A stretch of DNA of 64,000 nucleotides from assembly GCF_025420585.1 (NCBI RefSeq), contig NZ_JAOEGB010000004.1:248001-312000 (forward strand), given 5' to 3'. The stretch comes from Planotetraspora sp. A-T 1434. Its GTDB lineage: Bacteria > Actinomycetota > Actinomycetes > Streptosporangiales > Streptosporangiaceae. Below the pieces are notes generated by a model that was not told the origin of the DNA, did no database searches, and saw only the letters and a list, made by a program, of their open reading frames with translations. Both the position numbers and the translations under genes were made by a program. This document shows positions 52,201 to 59,683 of the stretch, one piece after another (within the stretch, counting starts at the first letter, position 1; every line of letters starts with the position of its first letter).

Positions 52201-53079
52201 ATGATCATTTTGGGTCCCAACAGGTACGGCAAGGCCGAGACCAGGGTCGTGCGGGTCACCCGGCACGGGGACGTCCACAGCATCAAGGACCTCAACGTCA
52301 GCACCGCGCTCTCCGGCGACATGAGCGCCGTCCACCTGAGCGGCGACAACTCGGCCGTGCTGACCACGGACGCCCAGAAGAACACCGTCTACGCGTTCGC
52401 CGGAAAGCACGGCATCGGCGCGATCGAGGATTTCGCCCTGCTCCTGGCCCGGCATTTCGTGGACTCGCAGCCGACCATCCGCCACGCCAGGGTCGCGGTC
52501 GAGGAGTACGCCTGGGAGCGCAACGCCGCCTCGGGACACTCGTTCGTCCGGTCGGGCCGGGAGACCCGCACGTGCGTGGCCCACTACGACGGCTCGGACG
52601 CCTGGGTCGTGTCCGGGCTGGCCGGCCTCGTGCTCCTCAACACCACGAACTCCGAGTTCTGGGGCTACATCAAGGACGACTACACGACGCTCCCCGAGAC
52701 CCGCGACCGGATCCTGGCCACTACCGTGAACGCCTCCTGGCGGCACGCGGAGCCGGCCGGGCCTGACCCTGACAGGCCGGATTGGGACAAGTCCTACGAA
52801 AGGGCGCGGCAGGCCATGCTGGCCGCGTTCGCGGACACCTACAGCCTGTCGCTGCAGCAGACCCTCTACGCCATGGGCGCCCGAGTGCTGGCCGACTGCC
52901 CCGAGATCTGCGAGGTACGGCTCTCGCTGCCGAACAGGCACCACCTCCTCGTGGACCTGTCGCCCTTCGGGCTGGGCAATGAGAACGAGGTGTTCTTCGC
53001 GGCCGACCGGCCGTACGGGCTGATCGAGGGCACGGTGCTGCGCGACGACGCCCCCGCCGCCGGACCGGCCTGGGAGTGA
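52201..53079 (+). CDS. pucL: Urate oxidase (uricase)
   Basis: A 292-residue cofactor-free oxidase that converts urate to 5-hydroxyisourate. It has two tandem T-fold domains. NRYGKAETRVVRV holds the catalytic Lys, TTDAQKNTVYAFA holds the Thr of the active-site pair, and NSEFWGYIKDDYTTLPET plus RLSLPNRHHLLVDL are family signatures. The ATG at 52201 follows the uraH stop after one base. Peroxisomal-type ending is not expected or seen. Confidence 0.95.
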   Translation: MIILGPNRYGKAETRVVRVTRHGDVHSIKDLNVSTALSGDMSAVHLSGDNSAVLTTDAQKNTVYAFAGKHGIGAIEDFALLLARHFVDSQPTIRHARVAVEEYAWERNAASGHSFVRSGRETRTCVAHYDGSDAWVVSGLAGLVLLNTTNSEFWGYIKDDYTTLPETRDRILATTVNASWRHAEPAGPDPDRPDWDKSYERARQAMLAAFADTYSLSLQQTLYAMGARVLADCPEICEVRLSLPNRHHLLVDLSPFGLGNENEVFFAADRPYGLIEGTVLRDDAPAAGPAWE

Positions 53080-53083
53080 CGTG

Positions 53084-53947
53084 ATGGACTTCCTGCGCCC
53101 GCTGACCTGGGACGAGGCCCTCGCGTACAAGGCCGGGCGGCCGGAGGCCACGCCGATCCAGGGCGGCACCGACGTCATGGTGGAGATCAACCTCGACAAG
53201 GGCCGCCCGGCCGCCCTGCTCGACCTGAACCCGATATCCGAGCTCACCGGATGGTCCGCGGAGGGCCGGACCGTCCGCGTCGGCGCGGGGGTGACCTACT
53301 CCCGGCTGATCGGCGAGCTCGGCTCCCTGCTTCCCGGGCTGGCCCAGGCCGCCCGGACGGTGGGATCGCCCCAGATCCGCAACCGGGGCACCGTCGCGGG
53401 GAACCTCGGGGCGGCCTCGCCCGCCGGCGACAGCCATCCTCCGCTGCTGGCGTCCGGCGCGGTCGTGGAGGCCGAGTCGGCGCGCGGCAGGCGGATGATC
53501 CCGATCGGCGAGTTCTACACGGGCGTGAAGCGCAACGCGCTCGCTCCCGACGAGCTGATCCGGGCGGTGCACGTCCCGGCCGCGACCGGCCCGCAGTACT
53601 TCTCCAAGATCGGCACGAGGAACGCCATGGTGATCGCGGTGTGCTCGTTCGCCATCGCGCTTCATCCGGGGGAGCGGCGGATCGGGACGGGGATCGGCTC
53701 GGCCGCGCCGACCCCGCGCCGGGCCGTGGCGGCAGAGGAGTTCCTGGCCGGGGAGCTCGACTGGGACGGCCGGTCGGCGCTCGACCCGGGCGTCGCCAGG
53801 CGGTTCGGGGAGCTGGTCGCCGAGGCGGCCTCGCCCATCGACGACGTGCGGGGGCGGGCGGACTACCGGCTGCACTCCCTCTCCGTCATGGCCCGGCGCG
53901 CGCTCGGCTGGGCATGGAAGGACTATGCGGGGAGGGGATCGGCGTGA
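53084..53947 (+). CDS. Xanthine-dehydrogenase-type FAD subunit
   Basis: A 287-residue molybdopterin-dehydrogenase FAD-binding subunit. GGTDVMVEIN and TVGSPQIRNRGTVAGNL are the two FAD-binding blocks, followed by a CO dehydrogenase flavoprotein C-terminal domain. It should pass electrons from the iron-sulfur subunit to NAD or oxygen. Start ATG 53084 or the GTG just before it. Its stop overlaps the next start as GTGA. Placed after uricase it is probably the FAD subunit of xanthine or hypoxanthine dehydrogenase. Confidence 0.9.
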   Translation: MDFLRPLTWDEALAYKAGRPEATPIQGGTDVMVEINLDKGRPAALLDLNPISELTGWSAEGRTVRVGAGVTYSRLIGELGSLLPGLAQAARTVGSPQIRNRGTVAGNLGAASPAGDSHPPLLASGAVVEAESARGRRMIPIGEFYTGVKRNALAPDELIRAVHVPAATGPQYFSKIGTRNAMVIAVCSFAIALHPGERRIGTGIGSAAPTPRRAVAAEEFLAGELDWDGRSALDPGVARRFGELVAEAASPIDDVRGRADYRLHSLSVMARRALGWAWKDYAGRGSA

Positions 53948-54456
53948 GGGTGCACATCGACGTCAACGGCGAACGGCTGGCCGCGGACGACGTCTGGGAG
54001 GGGGAGAGCCTGCTCTATGTCCTCCGGGAGCGGCTGGGCCTGCCGGGCGCGAAGAACGCCTGCGAGCAGGGCGAGTGCGGCTCCTGCACGGTCTACCTGG
54101 ACGGGCTCCCGGTCTGCGCCTGCCTCGTCGCCGCGGGCCAGGCCGAGGGCCGTGAGGTCGTCACCGTGGAGGGGCTGGCCTCGGGTGACGACCTCGATCA
54201 GGGTCTGGACGAGGTGCAGCGGGCGTTCGTGGAGGCGGGAGCCGTACAGTGCGGGTTCTGCACACCCGGCCTCATCGTCCAGGCGCACTCGCTGATCGAG
54301 AGCACGCCGCAGGTCCCGGAGGACGCCGACATCCGGGAGGCGCTGGCCGGCAACCTCTGCCGGTGCACCGGCTACGAGAAGATCATCGACGCCGTCCGCC
54401 TCGCCGCCACCCGCAAGGCTCAGAACAAGGCCGCCCAGAAGAAGGCGCCCCGGTGA
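53944..54456 (+). CDS. Xanthine-dehydrogenase-type 2Fe-2S subunit
   Basis: A 170-residue protein with two [2Fe-2S] domains. The first has the ferredoxin cysteines in CEQGECGSC plus one in VCACLV. The second has CGFCTPG and LAGNLCRCTGY. It carries electrons from the molybdenum site to the FAD subunit. The C-terminus is rich in Lys. The large molybdopterin subunit that should accompany it is not encoded next to it or elsewhere in the window. Repeat array E follows directly. Confidence 0.93.
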   Translation: MRVHIDVNGERLAADDVWEGESLLYVLRERLGLPGAKNACEQGECGSCTVYLDGLPVCACLVAAGQAEGREVVTVEGLASGDDLDQGLDEVQRAFVEAGAVQCGFCTPGLIVQAHSLIESTPQVPEDADIREALAGNLCRCTGYEKIIDAVRLAATRKAQNKAAQKKAPR

Positions 54457-54469
54457 CCCCCCTCCGGCG

Positions 54470-54584
54470 TGATCATGCACAGGTTCCCGGAGCTCCCCCG
54501 CGACCTGCCCCTTCCTCCGCCGTGATCATGCGCGACTTCCCGCCCGCCCGGCCTGACCTGCGAGCTCTCTGTGCGTGATCATGC
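54470..54584. repeat. Array E of the TGATCATGC family, last copy inside the next gene
   Basis: Forward cores start at 54470, 54523 and 54576, spaced 53 and 53 bp. The third lies in the first codons of the amidohydrolase gene (GTG CGT GAT CAT GCA), so the N-terminus reads MRDHA. Confidence 0.92.
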
Positions 54585-55959
54585 AATCCGGCGGGTCGTC
54601 ATCGAGAACGCCTACATCGTCCCCGTAGTGGGCGAGGAGATCCCGTCCGGCCACGTCGTCATCGAGGATGACCGGATCACGGCGGTCGGCCCGGGAAGCG
54701 CTGGAGCCGCGGGCGAGGCGGGAGCCGTGCCGGAGGGGGCGGAGCGGATCGACGCCACCGGCTGCCTGGCGACCCCGGGGCTGGTCAACACCCACCACCA
54801 CCTCTACCAGTGGGCCTCGCAGGGGGTGACGCCCGACGGCACGCTGTTCGAGTGGCTGGTCGCCAGCTATCCGCTGTGGGCGAGGATGGACGCCGAGGTC
54901 GTCTCGGGCGCGGCGACCGCCGGTCTGGCCTGGCTGGCGAGGTCCGGCTGCACCACCACGACCGACCACCACTACATCTTCCCCAAGGGGCGCGGCGACC
55001 TCTTCGACGCGGAGATCGAGGCGGCCCGGCGGGTCGGCGTGCGGTTCCACCCCTGCCGAGGCTCGATGGACCGCGGCCAGTCGCAGGGCGGCCTGCCGCC
55101 GGACGGCGTCGTCGAACGGGTGGACGAGATCCTCCAGGCCACCGAGGACGCGATCCGGAAATATCACGACCCGTCGTTCGGCTCGATGCTGCGGATCGCG
55201 GTCGCGCCCTGCTCGCCGTTCTCGGTCAGCGGCGAGCTCATGGTCCGCTCGGCGGAACTGGCGCGCGCGCACGGCGTCCGCCTGCACACGCACATCGCGG
55301 AGACCGCCGACGAAGACGAGCACTGCCGGGAGCAGTTCGGCGTCCTCCCGGTCGAGTACCTCGACCGGCTCGGCTGGCTCGGCCCCGACGTCTGGCTGGC
55401 CCACTGCGTCCACCTGACCGATAAGGACGTCTACCGGTTCGCCGAGACCGGGACGGGCACCGCCCACTGCCCGTCCTCCAACGGCCGGCTCGGCGCGGGC
55501 ATCGCCCGCATCTCCGACCTGCTCCGCGCCGGGGCGCCCGTCGGCCTCGGCGCGGACGGCGCCGCGTCCAGCGAGATGACGCCGCTCGCCGGAGAGATCC
55601 GGATGGCCATGCTCATGCAGCGCGCCCGGTACGGCCCGCGCGCTCTGACCGCCCGCCAGGCTCTCGAACTGGCCACGCTCGGCGGGGCCCGGTGCCTCGG
55701 GCGGGAGGCCGAGATCGGCTCGCTGGAGGCCGGCAAGCTCGCCGACATCGCCCTGTGGAGGCTGGGCGGCTACCACGCCGCGATCGACGACCCGGTCGTC
55801 GCCTTCGCGTACGGCCAGACCCCGCCGCTGGCTCGCCTCCTGGTCGGCGGCCGGACGGTGGTCGAGGGCGGTGAGCTGCGGACGGTCTCCGACGCGGCGG
55901 CGGCCGAGGCGGGAGCGCGGGCCCACCGTCGCCTCCTGTCCGCCGATCTGCGAAGGTGA
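54571..55959 (+). CDS. Amidohydrolase, probable 8-oxoguanine deaminase
   Basis: A 462-residue metal-dependent deaminase of the ATZ/TRZ/guanine-deaminase group. NTHHHLYQW, THIAETADE, LAHCVHLTD and GLGADGAASSE hold the zinc ligands and catalytic residues. The block CRGSMDRGQSQGGLPPD is that of 8-oxoguanine deaminases as I recall them. It forms uric acid from 8-oxoguanine and so would feed uricase. The GTG start and first five residues come from repeat array E. The natural family start would be close to RRVVIENAYIV. Confidence 0.87.
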   Translation: MRDHAIRRVVIENAYIVPVVGEEIPSGHVVIEDDRITAVGPGSAGAAGEAGAVPEGAERIDATGCLATPGLVNTHHHLYQWASQGVTPDGTLFEWLVASYPLWARMDAEVVSGAATAGLAWLARSGCTTTTDHHYIFPKGRGDLFDAEIEAARRVGVRFHPCRGSMDRGQSQGGLPPDGVVERVDEILQATEDAIRKYHDPSFGSMLRIAVAPCSPFSVSGELMVRSAELARAHGVRLHTHIAETADEDEHCREQFGVLPVEYLDRLGWLGPDVWLAHCVHLTDKDVYRFAETGTGTAHCPSSNGRLGAGIARISDLLRAGAPVGLGADGAASSEMTPLAGEIRMAMLMQRARYGPRALTARQALELATLGGARCLGREAEIGSLEAGKLADIALWRLGGYHAAIDDPVVAFAYGQTPPLARLLVGGRTVVEGGELRTVSDAAAAEAGARAHRRLLSADLRR

Positions 55960-55963
55960 GCCC

Positions 55964-57136
55964 GTGAAAGGACATGTCGTAATCGCACCGGACAAGTTCA
56001 GGGGGTCGCTGACCTCACCACAGGTTGCCGCGCACGTCGCAGCCGGGCTGCTGCTGGCCGGTAGGGGGGCGGTGCCGTCCGTCCCGCTGCCGGTGGCCGA
56101 CGGCGGCGACGGCACCCTCGACGCCGTGGTGGCCTGCGGATTCACCCGGGTGGAGGTCGAGGCGACCGGCCCCACCGGCGAGCCCCTCCTCGCCTCCTAC
56201 GCCGTCAGGGACACGGTCGCCGTGATCGAGCTGGCGGAGGCGTCCGGCCTCCGGCGGCTCCCCGGAGATCCCGCGCCGCTGACCGCCACGAGCTACGGGA
56301 CGGGCGAGCTCGTCCTGCATGCCGTACGGCACGGCGCCACGCGGATCGTGCTGGGCCTCGGGGGCAGCGCCTGCACCGACGGGGGAGCCGGCATGGCCCA
56401 GGCCCTCGGCGCGCGGTTGCTGGACGAGAACGGTGACGACCTGCCCTTCGGAGGGGCCGCCCTGCGGAGCCTGCACCGGATCGACGCCTCCGCGCTCGCG
56501 GAGCTCTCCGGCATCGAGTTCGTCGTCGCGAGTGACGTGGACAACCCGCTGCTCGGCCCGCACGGGGCGGCGGCCGTGTACGGCCCGCAGAAGGGCGCCA
56601 CACCCGGCGACGTGGCCGTGCTGGAGGCGGGCCTGGCCCGGCTGGCCGCGGTCGCCGCCCACACGCACGGCCTCGCCGGGGCGGTCGAGCACGACGGCAC
56701 CGTGCGGAGCATGGGCGTGGCGGCCCACCCGGGCGCCGGAGCCGCCGGGGGAGTGGGCTTCGCCGCGCTGGCCTTCCTGCACGCCGAGATCCGGGCCGGC
56801 ATCGAGTATCTGCTCGAACTGGTGGACTTCGACCGCCACGTCGAGGGAGCGGCCCTGGTGATCACGGGCGAGGGCTCGCTCGACGAGCAGTCGCTGCGCG
56901 GCAAGGCCCCGGTCGGCGTCGCGTCCGCGGCGGCCAAGCACGGGGTGCCGGTAGTCGCGGTCTGCGGCCGGCGGACGATCGGCGACGAGGAGCTCCGGGC
57001 GGCCGGGATCGAGGCGGCCTATGCCCTGACGGAGATCGAGCCCGACGTCGAGCGCTGCATGACCGAGGCCGGGCCGCTCGTCGAGCGCCTCGCCCGCACG
57101 ATCGCCGAGACCCACCTCCAGGGCAGCCCGTCGTGA
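55964..57136 (+). CDS. glxK: Glycerate kinase
   Basis: A 390-residue glycerate kinase of the GarK/GlxK type. HVVIAPDKFRGSLTS opens the protein, PVADGGDGTLDAV and VLGLGGSACTDGGAGMAQALG are the substrate and ATP blocks. It phosphorylates glycerate made from glyoxylate through tartronate semialdehyde, the fate of carbon from allantoin. GTG 55964 follows the amidohydrolase stop by 4 bp with GAAGGTGAG upstream. Its TGA lies inside the first element of array F. Confidence 0.92.
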   Translation: MKGHVVIAPDKFRGSLTSPQVAAHVAAGLLLAGRGAVPSVPLPVADGGDGTLDAVVACGFTRVEVEATGPTGEPLLASYAVRDTVAVIELAEASGLRRLPGDPAPLTATSYGTGELVLHAVRHGATRIVLGLGGSACTDGGAGMAQALGARLLDENGDDLPFGGAALRSLHRIDASALAELSGIEFVVASDVDNPLLGPHGAAAVYGPQKGATPGDVAVLEAGLARLAAVAAHTHGLAGAVEHDGTVRSMGVAAHPGAGAAGGVGFAALAFLHAEIRAGIEYLLELVDFDRHVEGAALVITGEGSLDEQSLRGKAPVGVASAAAKHGVPVVAVCGRRTIGDEELRAAGIEAAYALTEIEPDVERCMTEAGPLVERLARTIAETHLQGSPS

Positions 57137-57271
57137 TCATGCACACCTTCCCGCTCACCCCATTCCACCTGCAAGGCAGCTCGTCGTGATCATGCGCACT
57201 TTCCCGTTCATCCCGTCCCACCCGCGGAGCAGCCATGCGTGATCATGCGCCACAGCCGTACGACCTGGTCG
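57113..57271. repeat. Array F: 53-bp units bridging the glxK stop and the allB start
   Basis: Three units of 53 bp start at 57113, 57166 and 57219. Cores start at 57134, 57187 and 57240. Units 1 and 2 agree at 44 of 53 positions and eight of the nine differences are transitions. Unit 1 encodes the last seven glxK residues and its stop. Unit 3 includes the ATG of the allantoinase gene (ATG CGT GAT CAT GCG), giving MRDHA again. Confidence 0.93.
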
Positions 57272-58557
57272 TCCGGTCGCGCCGCGCGGTGACGCCCGGC
57301 GGCGAGCGACCGCTCGCGGTGGCCGTGCGGGATGGGAGGATCGCCGACCTCGGGCCCTACGACGAGCCGCCCCCGGCGCGGGAGACCGTGGATCTCGGCG
57401 ACCTCGCGCTCCTGCCGGGCCTGGTGGACACCCACGTCCACGTCAACGAGCCGGGGCGGACGCACTGGGAGGGCTTCGCGTCGGCCACCAGGGCGGCGGC
57501 CGCCGGAGGGGTGACGTCGATCGTCGACATGCCCCTCAACTCCCTGCCGCCCACGGTGAGCGTGCCGGCCCTGGAGATCAAGCGGAAGGCCGCCGAGGGC
57601 CAGTGCCACGTCGACGTCGGCTTCTGGGGCGGCGCCATTCCGGGCAACCTGGCGGACCTCGGGCCGCTGCACGAGGCCGGGGTCTTCGGCGTCAAGTGCT
57701 TCCTGTCCCCGTCGGGCGTTGACGAGTTCCCCGCGCTCGACCCCGCCGGACTACACGACGCCCTGGCCGAGGTGGCGTCGTTCGGCGGGCTGCTCATCGC
57801 GCACGCGGAGGACCCCGGCTCCCTCACCGAACCGCTCGGCCCGACATATCCGGAATTCTTGCGATCTCGCACGCAGGACGCCGAGCGCAGGGCCGTCGAG
57901 CAGGTCATCGAGCTGGCCGCCCGGACCGGTGCCCGCGCCCATATCGTGCACGTCTCGGCCGCCGCCTGCGTCGAGCCGCTGCGCAGGGCACAGCGCGACG
58001 GCGTCCGGATCAGCGCCGAGACCTGCCCCCACTACCTCACGCTGGCCGCCGAGGAGGTCAGCGGGCCCGCGTACAAGTGCTGCCCCCCGATCAGAGAGGC
58101 CGCCAACCGCGACGCCCTCTGGCAGGCGCTGGCGGATGGCGTGCTCATGGGCGTCGTCTCGGACCACTCGCCCTCGACGCCCGACCTGAAGGTGCCCGAC
58201 TTCGCCCGGGCCTGGGGCGGCATCTCCTCGCTCCAGCTCGGCCTGCCGGTCATGTGGACCGCCGCCCTCTCCCGGGGGTACGGCCTGGCCGACGTGGTCC
58301 ACTGGATGGCCGAGGGCCCCGCCGGGCTGGTCGGCCTGCCGTACAAGGGGGCGATCAGGGTGGGGGCGGACGCCGACCTCGTGGCCTTCGACCCGGCCGC
58401 CGAGTTCACCGTGGACGTGGCCAAGCTGCGCCACAGGAACCCCGTCTCCCCCTACCACGGCAGGACGCTCACCGGCGTCGTGCGGACGACGTGGCTGCGC
58501 GGCACCCCGATCGACTTCACCACGCCGCGAGGGCGGTTCCTCAGCTCACAGGACTGA
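57235..58557 (+). CDS. allB: Allantoinase
   Basis: A 440-residue cyclic amidohydrolase that opens allantoin to allantoate. [17 protein letters not shown] holds the first two metal His residues, [10 protein letters not shown] the carbamylated Lys, and [18 protein letters not shown] and VVSDHSPS the remaining ligands. EPGR with the later CFL and DHSPS is the allantoinase pattern rather than dihydroorotase or dihydropyrimidinase. The first five residues (MRDHA) derive from array F. The family proper begins at [11 protein letters not shown]. Confidence 0.92.
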   Translation: MRDHAPQPYDLVVRSRRAVTPGGERPLAVAVRDGRIADLGPYDEPPPARETVDLGDLALLPGLVDTHVHVNEPGRTHWEGFASATRAAAAGGVTSIVDMPLNSLPPTVSVPALEIKRKAAEGQCHVDVGFWGGAIPGNLADLGPLHEAGVFGVKCFLSPSGVDEFPALDPAGLHDALAEVASFGGLLIAHAEDPGSLTEPLGPTYPEFLRSRTQDAERRAVEQVIELAARTGARAHIVHVSAAACVEPLRRAQRDGVRISAETCPHYLTLAAEEVSGPAYKCCPPIREAANRDALWQALADGVLMGVVSDHSPSTPDLKVPDFARAWGGISSLQLGLPVMWTAALSRGYGLADVVHWMAEGPAGLVGLPYKGAIRVGADADLVAFDPAAEFTVDVAKLRHRNPVSPYHGRTLTGVVRTTWLRGTPIDFTTPRGRFLSSQD

Positions 58558-58577
58558 AGCTCAAAGGACGGATATAG

Positions 58578-59543
58578 ATGACCGACTTCACCCGGCTGCC
58601 CGACCTGGCGCTCCGCACGTACGGCGGGGCGGTCGTCGCCGCCAACGACGAGTCGTTCGCCGAGCGGGAGGCGCTCATCAGGCCCGGACCGCCCGCGTTC
58701 CGGGCGCACACGTTCGGCGCGAAGGGCCAGGTCTACGACGGCTGGGAGACGCGGCGGCGGCGCGAGACCGGCCATGACTGGGCGGTCGTACGGCTCGGCC
58801 TCCCGGGCGTGATCAGGGGCATCGTGATCGACACGGCGTGGTTCAAGGGGAACTACCCGCCGCACGCGTCGGTCGAGGCGTGCGCGGCGGACGGCCACCC
58901 GGCGCCGGGCGAGCTCGATGGCTGGGTCGAGATCGTGCCGAAGAGCCCGCTCAATGGCGACACGGCCCACGAGTTCACCGTCGACGACCCGCGCCGCTTC
59001 ACCCATGTGCGGCTGAACATCTTCCCCGACGGCGGCGTGGCCCGGCTGCGGGTGCACGGCCAGGTGATGCCCGATCCCGAGTTCCTGAGGGACCTCACCG
59101 TGGACCTGGCCGCCCTGGAGAACGGGGCCCTCGTCACCGCCTGCTCCGACCAGTTCTACTCCTCGCCGAACAACGTCATCGCGCCCGGGCTCGCCCGGAA
59201 CCAGGCCGAGGGGTGGGAGACCGCGAGGCGCAGGGACGGCGGCAACGACTGGCTGGTGGTCGCTCTCGCCGGGGCGGGCACGGTCGCCGTGGCCGAGCTG
59301 GACACCACGAACCTGGTGTTCAACGCCCCCGGCTGGGCGTCGCTCAAGGGGATCGACGCGGAGAAGGCGGCGCTCGACGACGACGCGGCGTGGTTCCCCC
59401 TGCTGCCGAAGACCCGGCTGCAGCCGGACACGCGGCACCGCTTCCGCCTCGACAGCGAGCGCAGGATCACCCACGCGCGGCTCGACATCTACCCGGATGG
59501 CGGCCTGGCGAGGCTGCGCCTGCTGGGCAGGCTGGCGGAGTGA
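58578..59543 (+). CDS. alc: Allantoicase
   Basis: A 321-residue enzyme that splits allantoate to ureidoglycolate and urea. Two homologous beta-jelly-roll repeats are visible: each has GWETxRRRxxGxDW (about residues 50-65 and 208-222) and RxTHxRLxIxPDGGxARLRxxG (residues about 145-165 and 293-314). The start follows the allantoinase stop by 20 bp with a GGAC purine stretch. No ureidoglycolate lyase is found in the window. Confidence 0.94.
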   Translation: MTDFTRLPDLALRTYGGAVVAANDESFAEREALIRPGPPAFRAHTFGAKGQVYDGWETRRRRETGHDWAVVRLGLPGVIRGIVIDTAWFKGNYPPHASVEACAADGHPAPGELDGWVEIVPKSPLNGDTAHEFTVDDPRRFTHVRLNIFPDGGVARLRVHGQVMPDPEFLRDLTVDLAALENGALVTACSDQFYSSPNNVIAPGLARNQAEGWETARRRDGGNDWLVVALAGAGTVAVAELDTTNLVFNAPGWASLKGIDAEKAALDDDAAWFPLLPKTRLQPDTRHRFRLDSERRITHARLDIYPDGGLARLRLLGRLAE

Positions 59544-59563
59544 GCCGGACCGCATGAGGCGAG

Positions 59564-59668
59564 CATGATCCCGCGAGGCGGAGCCGCAGGTTGCGACCGC
59601 CTCGCGGGAATCGGTGCATGATCACGTCAACTGGAGGGGCCGGCCGGCCGGGAACCTGTGCATGATCA
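59564..59668. repeat. Array G of the TGATCATGC family
   Basis: Reverse cores lie at 59564-59572 (GCATGATCC variant), 59617-59625 and 59660-59668. Spacings are 53 and 43. In the sense of the leftward kinase gene the first element begins 15 nt after the stop codon. The array lies in the convergent gap after allantoicase. Confidence 0.9.
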
Positions 59669-59683
59669 CGTCAAAGGGGTGGG

